From Ascarosepion bandense (Eukaryota; Mollusca; Cephalopoda; Sepiida; Sepiidae), in assembly GCA_037127315.1 (NCBI GenBank), contig JBBBDQ010000350.1, positions 252,501-316,500 on the forward strand: 64,000 nt of DNA, written 5' to 3'. Shown one piece after another: positions 21,256 through 32,965 of this stretch (position 1 is its first letter; each line of letters begins with the position of its first letter). Both the position numbers and the translations under genes were made by a program. The notes under the pieces are model-generated. The model was not told the origin of the DNA. It saw nothing but the letters and a program-made list of their open reading frames with translations, and ran no database searches.

Positions 21256-22100
21256 GTAATTCATATTTTTTAGGGTTACAAAGAATCTGATCTACATTTG
21301 TTTACACCTTTTCATATAATTCCCAAAGCCCCAATAACAAAAGGTAATATTGTTGCCTTAAGATGCTACATTCTACTTATTCGATGTCGAGTCTCTTGTA
21401 TTTGTCTAGAGGCTCAAGCATTTTCAGACAAATTTTTTTTTTCTGGCTAGGGCTGTAACATTTATCAGATTACAAGTTCTTTTAAATTGAGTTTTCACAA
21501 TTACGTCTGGTCAATTAGCTTGAATTTCCTTATCTGTTTGAAGGCTGATATTCCAAAGAATATTAACTTCCTCATAATGCACAACTTTTGGCAACTTATG
21601 TTCCCACGAATTTTATACACTTCGTGTATATACTGCATGACCCTATCATGGCGTAGTAAGAATTTGTTAGTGCCAATCAGCCACACCAAAATATTATGTG
21701 GTAAATTGTCTCCGGATGTTCTCTACATATACGGCAGGATAAGCAGCTGTTAAATTTGAAAACAGTACGTTGATTGTTGAAAGGCACTGATCCTGGGTAG
21801 CAATTATGAACCCTTCAGTTTCCGGTTTGTGATAAAATCCTATCAGCCACTGATAGGTAAGAGTTTGATCTACTTCAGAATCGGTGTCTCTAATAGGATA
21901 TTTGCCGTGCAATTTTTCTATCTTATTTCTCCCTAGATTTTAAAGGCAGACTTTTCTCTGAATTTTTTCTTTGTTTTGTTTTTTCAGCTGGAGAAACATT
22001 TTCTTTTCGTTCTTGTTCATTTACTTTTTTCATATAATCCATTTTCACTTCCCCAGAAGAAATCTTAGTCTGCAGTCATTTGCTTGTTGCATGGAACCAA
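21256..22100 (-). pseudogene. Restriction-endonuclease LINE, copy E
   Basis: The minus-strand frames 21912-21694 (HGKYPIRD, VDQTLTYQWLIG, KPETEGFIIATQDQCL) and 21689-21501 (RHDRVMQYIHEVYK) align with copy D residues 23-65 and 111-120. Decayed downstream text (KYKRLDIE, LLLLGLWELYEK) continues to about 21260. The CCHC finger is lost. This copy is older than C and D. Confidence 0.7.
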
Positions 22101-22273
22101 AAAGGCTCATGGTTGCAATTTTCAATAATAGTTGCAATTAAATTAATCCCCGAACACTTTCTTTTTTTAGAAAGTAAAATCAGTCAATTCTGATTTTGGG
22201 TGGAGTATGCGATGTATTGTGGGAAACTTTCGTCTTTAAGCATTAACTTTGTTTATCCTGCAGATAAACCAAC

Positions 22274-22304
<31 letters not shown>

Positions 22305-23690
22305 GCTGTCTGTGATTATAGGCATGTTTAGAGTTTGTATGGCTTCACTTATTTCTAGCATTTAGCTCTGTTTTCTGAATCGCTTTTACACTGAGATAGC
22401 ATTCCTTTCGTAAATTTTCTATCAGCAACAGGTTTAATTCCTCCTGTTTTTTAAACACCAAAATACTTATAACTATTCTAAAGTACAAAATCTTTTGCTT
22501 CAGTATCTCAATCTAGACTAATATCGCGAGTGCTTCATAGTTTCATCTTAGAAATATAGCTTTGCCAAATGTTCTCATTTGACTGTTTGAAGGTGTTTTT
22601 GCAATTATATTTTTACAAAAAGGTTCAGTTACCCATGACGTGAAGATGGTTCATAATGTGTCTCCCTGAAAGGTTTCACGCTTAGACCTTGCATTTCCAT
22701 AATTTATTGTTGTACTCTCCTTGTTCAGAATTAACGATGTTTTCCATAGCTTCATGATATAAGATAAGAAACATTTGATTGATTGAGAAATTTTAAAATT
22801 TCTCCTATCCAGATATGAAAAACAGTAACAAAAACATATATATATTTTTCATGAAAATCATCAAGAATAATTTTTAATTAAGGTTAATCCTTGCATCTCG
22901 TTTTGAAACTTTTTGCCCATCAGCGAATATGCTATAGTTAAGGAGGAAAGCGTACGTGCGTTCTGTTTGAATGGAGGTCCGAATTTTTTACACTCTCAAA
23001 AGAGAGGATGCAGCACTGCAGACGTCAGGTATTTTAGTTTCATCATTTTGCGTGTAAAGAATATGATGCTGTTTGCCTGCCATTCTTACGTCATGAGTGT
23101 TTTTTTCATAATTACGTTTAAAAATGTCAGTTTTGGGGAACATTTTATGAACGCCTTAAGCCAAAAGATTTAAATGTTATTCGTTCAAGAGGATTTTTAT
23201 TTGTCAGACTTTCCAATACATATGTGCCGTCAGCTACACTCGTCTCTTCCCATTTTTACAGTTTGACATGTCCCATGTCTTGCTTTTGTCTGACTATTCA
23301 TCAAAAATCAGTCATGATCTTTCTCATTTTTCCTTTTTTTTTTAACCATTCATTGCAAGAGAATACAGCCACTAAGAGGGAAGGGGATACTGGACGGTAT
23401 AAAATATGAAAAAGAAAAGAAAAACACCATTAAGGTGAGATAATATTAAAAATTACAATTTGGAAGACAGAAAGTAACAATTAAAATTTTTGAAAAATCA
23501 AAATTAACTGGTAAGCAAGAAGCCGGAAGAGAGTTACGCAAATAAAAAGTACAATAGATGAAAAACATCTTGCATATAGCCATTTCAGTCGTAAAATGAT
23601 GGAACATTACCGCCAGTCTAGTAATGAACTTAATAAATCATAGGTACCATAGTGGAACATTTATCAGAACAATTATCATGAAAATATTTA
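22101..23690. other. Unassigned, with (AAT)n at 22276-22302
   Basis: The (AAT)n run may be the tail of another LINE copy, but no coding block could be read with confidence. A plus-strand frame at 22913-23173 (86 residues) has no recognisable motif. Confidence 0.35.
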
Positions 23691-23995
23691 CAGAAAAGTT
23701 AAAGTGAGACTACACTACGTCACCGAGAAAGTGACTGAATTCGAATGGCTTGGTCTGGACCAATAACATTGCCGATTTTTCTATGGATTTGATCAAGAAT
23801 CTCCGATTGTTGAGCAGGAGAACCATGTGGCATACATATTCAAAACAAGGATGAATGCTAGACTTATAAATATGTAAGACAAACCGGGGCAAAACAATTT
23901 CTAGCACGACACAGAGAATTAAATTTCCTTGCAACAGACCTAGCAATTAATTCAATATAATCTATCCACTTTAAAAACGAAAAACGTTAACCCGA
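23691..23995 (-). pseudogene. LINE fragment, RT C-terminal region
   Basis: The minus strand reads VDYIELIARSVARKFNSLCRARNCF, then FVLHIYKSSIHPCFEYVCHMV and further RT-tail text. The IYKS-I-PC-EY motif is the same position as ILHIYKSTIRPCMEYCCHLW in the LINE at 40493. It is a diverged Jockey/CR1-like remnant, truncated on both sides. Confidence 0.7.
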
Positions 23996-24180
23996 GAATG
24001 TTTTTAGACTTAGTAGTAGTAGTAGTAGTAAAATTATTATTATTCAGGTTTTCAAGAACGTTTTGTTTAATATATATATATATATCTCAACGCTCGTTGA
24101 AAAAATATGTATACTTAGGCAAGAAAATAATAAACGAAAACTCAAAATCCTTGAAGCTATCTACATCAAACAGCTTAAAC
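23996..24180. repeat. Short (TAG)n, (TTA)n and (TA)n runs
   Basis: TAG units lie at 24013-24031, TTA at 24033-24043 and TA at 24071-24085. There is nothing else. Confidence 0.8.
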
Positions 24181-24294
24181 CTGGCTTGAATAGGATAAAT
24201 TTTGATATCTGGCTTGAATAGGATAAATTTTGATATCTGGCTTGAATAGGATAAATTTTGATATCTGGCTTGAATAGGATAAATTTTGATATCT
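24181..24294. repeat. 28-bp tandem repeat, 4 copies
   Basis: The unit ctggcttgaataggataaat plus tttgatat starts at 24181, 24209, 24237 and 24265. Copies are identical, so the expansion is recent. Confidence 0.95.
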
Positions 24295-24627
24295 CAACTA
24301 GCATAATCAAATGCCTGTAATCAGATCAAGAACCACACCACCACCATTTTGTCACCGTCTGCGGCCATCCGCCACGGTAAAAATGGACTTGTCTCTTTTA
24401 TTTAATTCTCTTTATTTAATTTCACTTGGTTAATAGCTTAAAGTTCTATGTTCAATATATGTTAATGTTTATTCTTTGATAATTGCTGATGTAAGCATAA
24501 GCCGAAAGCTTAGACCTGATTAAAAAAATCAACAATTACTGTGATTGCCACCATCAAGCTTATCAGACGATACGAACGGATCCTACACAAAATAAATAGA
24601 CAAAACTTGTCTATATTATTCAACGAA
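24295..24627. other. Unassigned sequence
   Basis: Nothing was recognised. Confidence 0.4.
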
Positions 24628-24956
24628 ACCTGTATAACCGTAATTTCTACTCCAACAGCTTCTTTTCTCGCGCTTCCCGCCTGTGGAATTCCCTTCCACC
24701 TGTCTGCTTTCCCGACAGCTACAATCTCCAGGAGTTTAAATGTAAGGTCAATAGACACCGCCTATCAAACTAACTTACACCTATTCTCCCAACACTCTCA
24801 TTATCTACCCAACCCTCATTATCGTTTATCAGCCTCCTTTTGACATTTCCTATATCTAACCATCCTTTCTCACCACTTTCCCCTCTATGTAACCCCCTGC
24901 GCAATAGTGGCAGTGAAATGCCTTGCTCGGGGTGAAACGATTAAAAAAAAATGAAA
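24628..24956 (+). mobile_element. Jockey-like LINE 3' end
   Basis: Coding NRNFYSNSFFSRASRLWNSL, CFPDSYNLQEFKCKVNRHRL, a stop, then the family 3' UTR ending ttgctcggggtgaaacgatt plus an A-rich tail. 5'-truncated. Confidence 0.85.
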
Positions 24957-24974
24957 AAATGCTGCCAAAATACA

Positions 24975-24978
24975 CACA

Positions 24979-25056
<78 letters not shown>
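24975..25056. repeat. Compound (TA)n(TG)n microsatellite
   Basis: A TA run (24979-25010) passes into a TG run (25011-25056). It directly follows the LINE A-tail and may have been seeded by it. Confidence 0.95.
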
Positions 25057-25057
<1 letters not shown>

Positions 25058-25183
25058 AAGCAATGCAAGCGCTTGTTGAAAATGCAACGGGAAAGTGAAA
25101 GATGGCAAATATTCTTTCTTTGATCAAAGTTGCTTTTTCCGTAGTGCTATAAAATTTTCTTATGCACGTCTTTTTTATTCACA
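25057..25183. other. Short spacer
   Basis: Nothing was recognised. Confidence 0.4.
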
Positions 25184-25489
25184 GGAATGTACGTTTTGGT
25201 GCAGTGGAAATCGGCTCGGAATGAGAAATCGGAGAGCCGAGCTCGAATTCCAGTTGAACTTATTGCATTTGCGTACGAGCCAATAGCCTTGTGAAACGTA
25301 TTAATCTGTCACTTCTTGACCATGGGTTGAATAACAAAACATATTGAGTTCTGTAGCCTTGGTTGGCAACCAGACTCCCACAGAAAGTAATGACAACCTA
25401 CTGAAAGAAAATCTTCTGCCCAGACAATCATGCTTCGTTCGAGACATGATCACTTAAGCGTGTATCACGTATGGTATTTAACTGACTGA
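25184..25489 (+). mobile_element. Family O SINE
   Basis: Sense copy. Head ttttggtgcagtggaaatcg with gagctcgaattccagttgaa, core diverged (gaccatgggttgaataacaaa), end atttaactgactga. Confidence 0.9.
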
Positions 25490-25574
25490 TACTAACTTCC
25501 TTATTTATTTGGCCTGAACAATACAGTTATTGAGTATTAATAATAAATGCCTATTTTATGCTGTGCAAGAGAAT

Positions 25575-25883
25575 GGATGTGTGTTGTGGTGCAGTGGATA
25601 TTGACACGGAACGACAAATCGGGGTGCTGAGTTCGAATTCCCGTTAAATTCCTTGCATGCACTTACGCACAGATACCCCTGGGAAAAGAATTGATTTGTC
25701 TCTTCCCTCCAGTTATTGGTTAAATAATAGGACAGATTGGGTTCTATAGCCTTGGCAGGCAACCAGTCTACCGCAGAACTCAATGGCAACCTACTGTGGG
25801 ATAATCTTCTGGCCACTCAGTCATGTCTCTTTCGAGACATGATCGCCCAAAGCGTGTATCACGTTTTGCACTTAACTGACTGA
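25575..25883 (+). mobile_element. Family O SINE
   Basis: Sense copy with gtggtgcagtggatattgac and gagttcgaattcccg, complete to acttaactgactga. It lies 85 bp behind the previous copy in the same orientation. Confidence 0.92.
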
Positions 25884-26516
25884 AGAGAACGGGAACATTC
25901 AGAACGTCTTACATTATAGAATTATTCTTCTTTTCAATTCGTTTAGTTTTACAATCTTGTCACTTAATTCAGTTTTTATGCAATGAAAAACTGTTTATTC
26001 ATGAGAATGCAAGCAGACAAGACTAACACAGATAGCACAAAAGAGTGTTTATTTTATCAGAAATATGTATGCAAAGGCATGAATCAATCTCGCCCTATAC
26101 TCTGTTCTCTCATCAAGAAGTTCAATCAATTCACGAATTCTCCCATTCTATTAATAACACATAAACCCGTGGTATTTATTATATAATACTTATAAACGCG
26201 ATAGAAACAGACAGTTACTTATGATTGTCACTTTAAATGTAATGGCTGTCCACCGTCCTTCAACGACAATCAAATTATGAGACCAACCATCGTAATGAGG
26301 AATATATTTACATATCATTATTTACATTACACGAGATGGACTTAAGTTTCAAGATGAATTTATCGTTTCTTTCATAACCAGGAGTCTTTCTTTGCACCAA
26401 CATTTTTTGTTTTATCTTCTTTAATGTAATAAGTTTCAAGCTAAACATTTAGTAAAATATAGGGAATATATATTCTTAAGAGAACGTATAGCAGTGTATG
26501 TCACACACTTATGATC
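25884..26516. other. Unassigned AT-rich sequence
   Basis: Nothing was recognised. Confidence 0.4.

Positions 26517-26571
<55 letters not shown>
26517..26571. repeat. Compound (TA)n(TG)n microsatellite
   Basis: A TA run followed by a TG run. Confidence 0.95.
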
Positions 26572-27552
26572 CAGACACGTTTTGTTTGTATGCAGATGAA
26601 ATTCTCCCTAAATGTCGTCGAGAGAATATATGAAAAGACGAGTTGATATAATTAATGTCACGAGTGGTTGAAATTAACAGACTTGTTACAAACCTTAGGT
26701 ATTTGCATTTCACAGTCTAAATAAACATGTTTACTTTGTGAGATTGGCAGTGAATAAATGTTTTCAACCTAATTTCAGTGGGTGTGTTTATTTGTCAATG
26801 TCTTAATGTATTTTTCCCCCTTTTTCTTTTCTGTATTTTTATCAAGTCAACAAGACCAATTGAATCCTGCCGACATATTAGTTTGCTTGAAAAGAAATTG
26901 CATTTCACAGAGCAACATCAAATTTGTTTGCGTTTAATAGTTCATACAACCAACCATGTCATCATTAATACTTCAATGGTTAACATGGAAACGCTATGGT
27001 GTGCCACACCCTACAGATGTTTCTTGGCCAACGTTTGAATGATTGTCAACAAAACCTCGAAAGATAGACAGATATATAAAGAGAGAAAGAAGCAGGGCAG
27101 ATACAGATAGAGCGAGATAAAGGGAGGGGGAGATAAAGAGGAGAGTGAGGGAGATGCCTGACCTCGGTGATCATGAAATGATCAGTTGATCATTGAAATG
27201 TATAAAACTGACGGTCACCAAGCAGCGTTAAATTCTATATCTACATAGATTATATCTATAAAGGCTCTTTTTTAATAATGACTACCCTTCACACATATAT
27301 AAAAGAAATTGTTAACAATGTAATTGTATAGGTGTGTATAGTTATTACAAGGTAGCGTTCACTAATCAACCAATGTTGGTAAATATTTCGCAATATATCG
27401 ATACTTATATAATAAATTCTGATATTAGTCCAGTTGTTTTTTTTTCTGTTAGAATATTTATAATAAACTATTTGGTGGTGTGAATATTTTTTTATTGTTT
27501 TGCAACGAGAGTTTTTTCATCTTTTCATTGTTTGAACTGTTGTCCTCATCTT
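26572..27552. other. Unassigned, purine-rich tract at 27058-27153
   Basis: The tract is rich in gagaga and gggagg. Short gatc palindromes follow (27170-27195). No gene was recognised. Confidence 0.4.
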
Positions 27553-27598
27553 TACCGCCTTGTTCAGGGTGATACGATTAAAAAATAATAATAATAAT
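27553..27598 (+). mobile_element. Jockey-like LINE tail remnant
   Basis: ccgccttgttcagggtgata plus cgattaaaaaataataat matches the terminal 3' UTR of the LINE family (tgccttgctcggggtgaaac), ending in an A/AAT tail. Only about 45 bp are left. Confidence 0.6.
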
Positions 27599-28357
27599 TT
27601 TGTATAACATTACTAATCTTTAGTTTTTTACGTCCTTACTAGGTGACCCGCTTTTGTGTTTTTGTGCTAGTCTTAACTTATCTGAAGAAATACCTGGATA
27701 AACAGTATAAGATTTTATGCATATAACATATTTATATGTTATATCGGAATTACCTGTATATTAATCTGAGAACATTAACCATGGATATATAGTACGCAGC
27801 GCAAATGACACCATTTTAATTGCATTTTAATTAAATATTTAGTACCTGATTTTCTTACCTAAATGTTTTTCAGTTCCTATTATTGTTAAGTCAAAGTACA
27901 AATTTTGAAGTGCCTGCATGTAAAATATTTCAAATAAAGATTTATATTTAATATTTTTTTGATATTTTCAACATCGGGTATGATATACCCACGTTTAGTC
28001 GGGGTCTAAATTTAATTGATGGTAAGTGTTCCAGGGTTAATATAATATTTTTGTATAATTCGTATGAGGCGAGTGTTGTGACTTATTAGTCAGGTAGTCG
28101 TTCAATAAATTTAATTATCAAAAAGCGTTCTCATTATAAAAATAGGGTATTTTAAAATAAAATATGTTAGTAAAACTAATAATGGGATAGGCATTATTGT
28201 TTAAATTGACAAAGCCCGTTTTTATATCTAAAAAATAAAATAAATTTTACGGAATTAACGAAATGGATTAATAACCGACATATTTAATTTATTTATTTGA
28301 ATATTATTTTTTAATAGATACTCGCATTTGGGTAGATATTCTGTTTTTAATAAAACA

Positions 28358-28360
<3 letters not shown>
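27599..28360. other. AT-rich, contains a dispersed motif at 28250-28320
   Basis: gaattaacgaaatg...gccgacatatttaattt-like sequence recurs at 62775-62830 and, inverted, near 30975-31025. It is an unclassified dispersed repeat. Confidence 0.45.

Positions 28361-28408
<48 letters not shown>
28361..28408. repeat. (TA)n microsatellite
   Basis: An uninterrupted TA run. Confidence 0.95.
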
Positions 28409-28409
<1 letters not shown>

Positions 28410-28414
28410 CTCTA

Positions 28415-28525
28415 CCGGCCTGTTATCTTGAGAATTTTTTTAGGCAAATTTGTGTCATTCAGAAGGATTCGGACCTGCGACCCCTAACAACATAAAGGAG
28501 ACCGAATGATTTCACATAATGGCCG
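28415..28525 (-). mobile_element. Ser/Leu-tRNA-like SINE, family S, 5'-truncated
   Basis: Reverse complement: aatcattcggtctcc...gttaggggtcgcaggtccgaatcc...gaatgacacaaatttgcc, matching the variable arm, T arm and 3' flank of the copies at 28662 and 51700. Confidence 0.65.
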
Positions 28526-28534
28526 ACAACACAA

Positions 28535-28605
28535 CTTTACTGTAAGTTGCAATATGTCGCAATAGAATAATGAGTTATCGTATTACAATCATCAATTACG
28601 ATCAT
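28535..28605 (+). repeat. Dispersed repeat shared with 33007-33076 (inverted)
   Basis: acaactttactgtaagttgc, tatgtcgcaatagaataatg and agttatcgtattac match the reverse complement of 33007-33076 with few differences. Family unknown. Confidence 0.7.
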
Positions 28606-28661
28606 CATTACGCCGAAATCGAAAATTTGTGTTTATAAGGCTTAATTCTGCTTCCTGTACT

Positions 28662-28781
28662 GTTAAATCATTCATGGTTGAGCGGTTAAGACGCATCAAA
28701 TCAATTGATGGCTTCCCCTATATTGTTAGGGGTGGCAGGTTCAAAATTCTAACGAATAACACACATTTTCCTGACAAAATT
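28662..28781 (+). mobile_element. Ser/Leu-tRNA-like SINE, family S
   Basis: The head resembles a type II tRNA: ggttgagcggttaagacgc (A box), a 6-bp variable-arm hairpin (cccctatattgttagggg) and ggcaggttcaaaattct (B box). It is followed by acacattttcctgacaaaat, shared with the 51700 copy. An LTR begins right after it at 28782, so the LTR may have inserted into the SINE body. Confidence 0.7.
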
Positions 28782-29060
28782 TGTTGTGGGGTTCTCCCTT
28801 TCCATAAAAATGGACTCGCCCAGAGTATACTTATACTACTGGTATAGAAGCGAGACAGAAAGACACCGGGTTTTCACAGAGAGTTAATCGAAGAATACCA
28901 GAGTCCAGAGAGAGATTAGCAGTCTGTAAATAGCAGTTCATAGTAGCTCTGTGCTCCACTCCTCTGGAAGATTATTACGTCGGACATACTCGATATACTA
29001 CGGCTTCACTTCCAGAGACTTGTACATATACTTTTTATTAAGCTGCATTCCTGGACTACT
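28782..29060 (+). mobile_element. LTR fragment, family L1, truncated at 3' end
   Basis: It starts tgttgtggggttctcccttt and follows the solo LTR at 36220-36595 block by block (aatggactc, gagtatac, cacagag, gagctccactc-like, attcctggac). The 3' terminal part ending caaca is absent. Pol sequence of a Gypsy element begins 25 bp further on, after a poly-T tract, but whether they belong to one element is not shown. Confidence 0.7.
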
Positions 29061-29084
29061 ATTCTTTTTTTTTCTTTTTTTTTT

Positions 29085-29119
29085 TAAAGAAATCAAGTAT
29101 TTAGGCCATAGGCTGTTAT

Positions 29120-29156
<37 letters not shown>

Positions 29157-30868
29157 CAATGAAAGTGGCAGAAAAGCAGATTTACTTTTTATAACGAACT
29201 ATTACCGTGAACTCATTGAAAACATGCACAAGTTAAGGGCTCCCCTCAATGAACTATTGAAAAAAGGTAATCAATGGAATTGGGCGGAAGATTGTCAGAA
29301 AGCTTTTAAGGTGATCATAAAGAAATTAACATCTGATCTAGCACTGACGCATTTTGATCCCAAACTGCAAATCATCATTGCTAGTGACGCAAGTTCACAC
29401 GGTGTGGGAGGTTGTATATTACACAAGATGTACAAGGAAACCTATAGCTCACGTATCTAGATCGTTGTTACCAGCAGAGAAGAATTATTGGCAAAGTGAG
29501 AAAGAAGCGTTAGGCATACTATTCGCCATAACTCGCTTCCACAGATGCATATTTGGAAGAGAGTTTACTCTTCAAACTGACCATACCAACTGTCGCTATA
29601 TTCGGATCGAAACAAACAACTACCAATTAACACAGCCAACAGACTTCTGAGATGGGAAACTGTATTATTGAATTATAATTTTAAACTAGAGTTCCTACCG
29701 TATCGAAGAAAATTGGTCATGCGGATGGCTTATCTAAATTGGTACCTGCGCAATGCGAACCTCTGGAAGTCTCTGTAATAGCGGCTTTGCGAGCCGAAGA
29801 CGAAATTAATAAAGTTCAAAGCAATACAATAAAGGAATTACCAGTGACATTTCTAGAAAGCATAAGAGAAGCTGAAATAGATGAATTCATACGAAGTACA
29901 AAGAAAAAAATAGAAGAAGAAAAAAAAGAAATTTAGCGGGCATCTTTTCAATTTGTGATCACGTAGTACTTTATAATAAAAGTGTGGTCATACCCAAATC
30001 TTTACAAAGACGAATTCTAAAGGAGTTTCATCTAGGACACCCAGAGAAAAACCGTATGAAAACGTTAATCAGAAGTTTCGTTTACAGGGCTAATATGGAT
30101 AACAACATTACTAAAATGGTAGAAAAATGTAGAGTCTGCTCAGCGGTAGAAAAGGCACCACTAATTATACAAAAACCAGGCCTAAGGCGAACAGACCTTG
30201 GTCTAGAAACCACACGGACTATGCAGGACCCATAGATGGATATTACTACTTTATAACGGTAGATAACTTTAGCTAGTGGCCAGAAGTCTTCAGATACAAA
30301 GAACCTACGACGGAAAACGCTATTAATTGTCTACACTAGTTATTCGCAAGATTTGGCGTAGTAGATTGCCTTGTAACTGATAATGGTACCCAATTCACCT
30401 CGAACGACTTTCAAGAATTCTGTGCGACTTATCAAGTCAAACATATTAAAATAGCACCATACCATCCACGATCTAATGGTCAAGCCGAAAGGTTTGTGGC
30501 AACTCTTAAGAGCGCCTTGAAAAAAAGCAGAGGATGTACCAACAGAAAGAGCCATTCAACAGTACCTACAAGTTTACAGAATCATCCCTAACGGAAACAC
30601 AACATCTAACCTTTCGCCAGCTGAAGTGATGTTTGCCCGTAAAATCCGATCTGTTTTTGACAAATTATTACACAGCAAAAATAAAAATCGGCATACACCT
30701 ATAGTGCCTAAAAGATCCTGCAAACCAGGCGAACGGGTCTATTTCAGAATGTTCAGGAACAATATCGCATATTGGGAACCAGGTACGATAATAAGCAGAC
30801 TGGGTAATGTACTGTACACGATCCAAGGCAAAACATTAACTCACAGGAGACATATCAATCAGATATAA
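29085..30868 (+). pseudogene. Gypsy-type pol, 3' half (RT end, RNase H, integrase)
   Basis: Blocks run in order. RT end KEIKYLGHRL (29085-29114) is cut by a (TA)n run at 29124-29152, then NESGRKA and FITNYYRELIENM. RNase H has DASSHGVGG (about 29387), HVSRSLLPAEKNYWQSEKEAL and FTLQTDH. The integrase zinc finger is HLGHPEKNR...CRVC (about 30032-30150). The integrase core has DYAGP (D1), VTDNGTQFT (D2) and APYHPRSNGQAERFV (catalytic Glu). A GPY/F-like tail KPGERVYFRMFRNN...WEPGTIISRLGNVLYTI ends at the stop at 30868. At least three frameshifts and several stops break it, so it is inactive. It is a different lineage from the pol at 3743-6060. Confidence 0.88.
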
Positions 30869-31094
30869 AAATGACGGGATCCACAACAGATACTCAGGCC
30901 AGTAGTGTTATATATATAAATATGCTACCTAATTTTTAAAAAAAACAAAATCTACTCAAATACGTGTATATATTAAAACTTATTTTCAAACAAATAAATT
31001 AAATTAAATATTAAACATGTTGATAAAAATAATATTTCTAAAAGTTCTTTTTAATGCAAGGATAAACCTGTGATGCCAGATCTGTAAAGAGTGA
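30869..31094. other. Spacer with inverted AT repeat motif
   Basis: 30975-31025 resembles, inverted, the dispersed motif at 28250 and 62775. No 3' LTR was recognised after the pol gene. Confidence 0.4.
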
Positions 31095-31399
31095 GTCAGT
31101 CAGTTAATTGCCATACGTGATACACGCTTGGGCGATCATATCTCGAAAGAGACATGACTGACTGGGCAGAAGATTATCTCGCAGTAGGTTGCCATTGCTT
31201 TCTGCGGTTGACTGGTTGCCGACCAAGGCTATAGAACCCAATCTGTCCTGTTATTTAACCCATAGCTGGAAGGAAGAGACGGATTAATACCTTTCCCAAG
31301 GGTATTTGCCTGTAAGTGACTACAATGGATTCAACTGAAATTCGAACTCGGCTCCCCGGTTTCTCGTTCCGAGCCGATATCCACTGTACCACAACGAGT
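31095..31399 (-). mobile_element. Family O SINE
   Basis: A full copy on the minus strand. It begins (reverse sense) with gtcagtcagttaattgcc and ends ccgatatccactgtaccaca. Confidence 0.92.
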
Positions 31400-32610
31400 G
31401 AGATGAAGGCCAAATTGCTGTTGCATTCATTGTTGCCAAAGAACGGCACCTATTGCAAAGAGAACAAATATCATGATATCTATTATGCAGACTGACACAA
31501 AGGAATTATTACTATTGTTAAAACAATAAATATTTACAGAATTTTACACAAAATCTAAGTTACAAATGTATAATGAATTGGAAATATTTTCAAAAAGTTA
31601 ATAATTGAATTTTATAATTAATTTACAACAGGGTGGCGTTGCTTACCATAACTACTCAGATGAAAGTTCTGAAAAAATAATAGACAGGCAGAGATAGTAA
31701 CCGTGTAATGTTGATTTGCTGATTCTTATGCACTCACCGTCTATGTTTGTAAATGTTTTATTCGCAATCGTCAGCGCTTTATATAGCAGGTGTTATATAG
31801 TGTTAAATTATAATGATGAATAGCGCCAATTTTTTTCGTTAGTTTACTGGTAGAAAGGCATTTTAGGCAAGCAGATATTTTTGTCATAAAGCTCTCGATT
31901 TCAAGATAAAGAAAGACTGTTAATAGAATCAATGTGGAGAAGCTAGCTGAGCAGCCTTGTTTTAGTCAAGGAGAAAACGCAAAATCCCAGAAGAGTAATG
32001 ACCCAGAATAGGTCCGGAAGAAAACTCGAACTATTGAAACATATATATTAAACGGAAAACAAATACAAGAGTGTTACACGTCAGTCTGATTGCTAAGTAT
32101 TAAAACCGGGGTGATTCAACCCAACTCAACTCCACCCCGAGGGGCATATTCTCCCGGTATTCATAATAATAGGAAGAGTTCATTATAGTCCAAAAAGGGT
32201 AGGTCCCATAACAAGTAAAGACATTAATGTTTTCACAAAAGTCGGCATGACTGAAATGACACTGCTCAGCTAAGTGACAAACTTTTGATACATATATATT
32301 CGTGTATGTGCGTGTGATTTTAAAACTATATCTCATTTTAAGGGTATTACTTGATTATTTTCAGTATTGTAATTTTTGCAATGCTATTGTTTATATTCTC
32401 TGCGTTTACCAAAACCATTACGCTCCTAGAGCCATCAATAACATCAAATTTGTTTCTGATGATATGTTTTTTTTAAGATTAAACAAGTCGTTCTCAGAAG
32501 TTTTCTCGCTACAAGGAAGAATTGAAAGCAGAACCAGACACATTAATAGTGGAAGCAAATCCACTTTTTTCCTGTTGATAATTTTGTATACTAATACTGC
32601 TCACTTTGTG
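31400..32610. other. Unassigned, with a fold-back arm remnant at 32205-32290
   Basis: aagtcggcatgactgaaatg and actgctcagctaagtgacaa match one arm of family F (see 48830-49150). No second arm was seen. A plus-strand frame at 32302-32727 is partly SINE-derived and is not called. Confidence 0.45.
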
Positions 32611-32860
32611 ATATGCGTTGTAGAGCAGTGGATATCGACTAGGAACGAGAAATCGGAGAGCCGAGTTCGAATTCCAGTTGAATTCGTTGCATTTATTTAC
32701 ACCCACTTAGCCTTGGGAAAGGTTTAATCTGGTTCTTCTCCCTCCAGCTATAGGTTAAATAGCAGGACCGATTTAGCCTTGGATGGCAAACAGTCAACCG
32801 CAGAAAATAATGGCCACCTACTGAGGGAAGATCTTCAGCACAGTCAGTCATTTTTCATTC
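32611..32860 (+). mobile_element. Family O SINE, 3'-truncated
   Basis: Head (gtagagcagtggatatcgac, gagttcgaattccagttgaa) and core are present. The sequence ends at cagtcagtcatttttcattc, before the terminal 40 bp. A 25-bp tandem repeat follows at once. Confidence 0.88.
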
Positions 32861-32865
32861 GTATG

Positions 32866-32965
32866 TCACTTTGTGTCTATAAACTGGCCGGTCATTGTGG
32901 GTCTATAAACTGGCCGGTCATTTGGGTCTATAAACTGGCCGGTCACTTTGGGTCTATAAACTCCA
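32866..32965. repeat. 25-27-bp tandem repeat, 3.5 copies
   Basis: The unit gtctataaactggccggtca plus ttkkg repeats three times with a fourth partial copy. It starts where the SINE is broken off. Confidence 0.9.

Noticed and set aside
22913..23173. 86-residue plus-strand frame with many Phe and a possible membrane segment
   Set aside because: The length is within chance for AT-rich DNA and no family was recognised.
24856..25123. Frames with His/Thr or Tyr/Ile runs at TA/TG microsatellites (also 37388-37612, 43996-44250, 48078-48269)
   Set aside because: They are direct translations of dinucleotide repeats.
25184..25883. The adjacent SINE pair as LTRs of one element
   Set aside because: Both have internal promoter boxes and tRNA-like heads and there is no coding sequence between them; direct orientation is coincidental.
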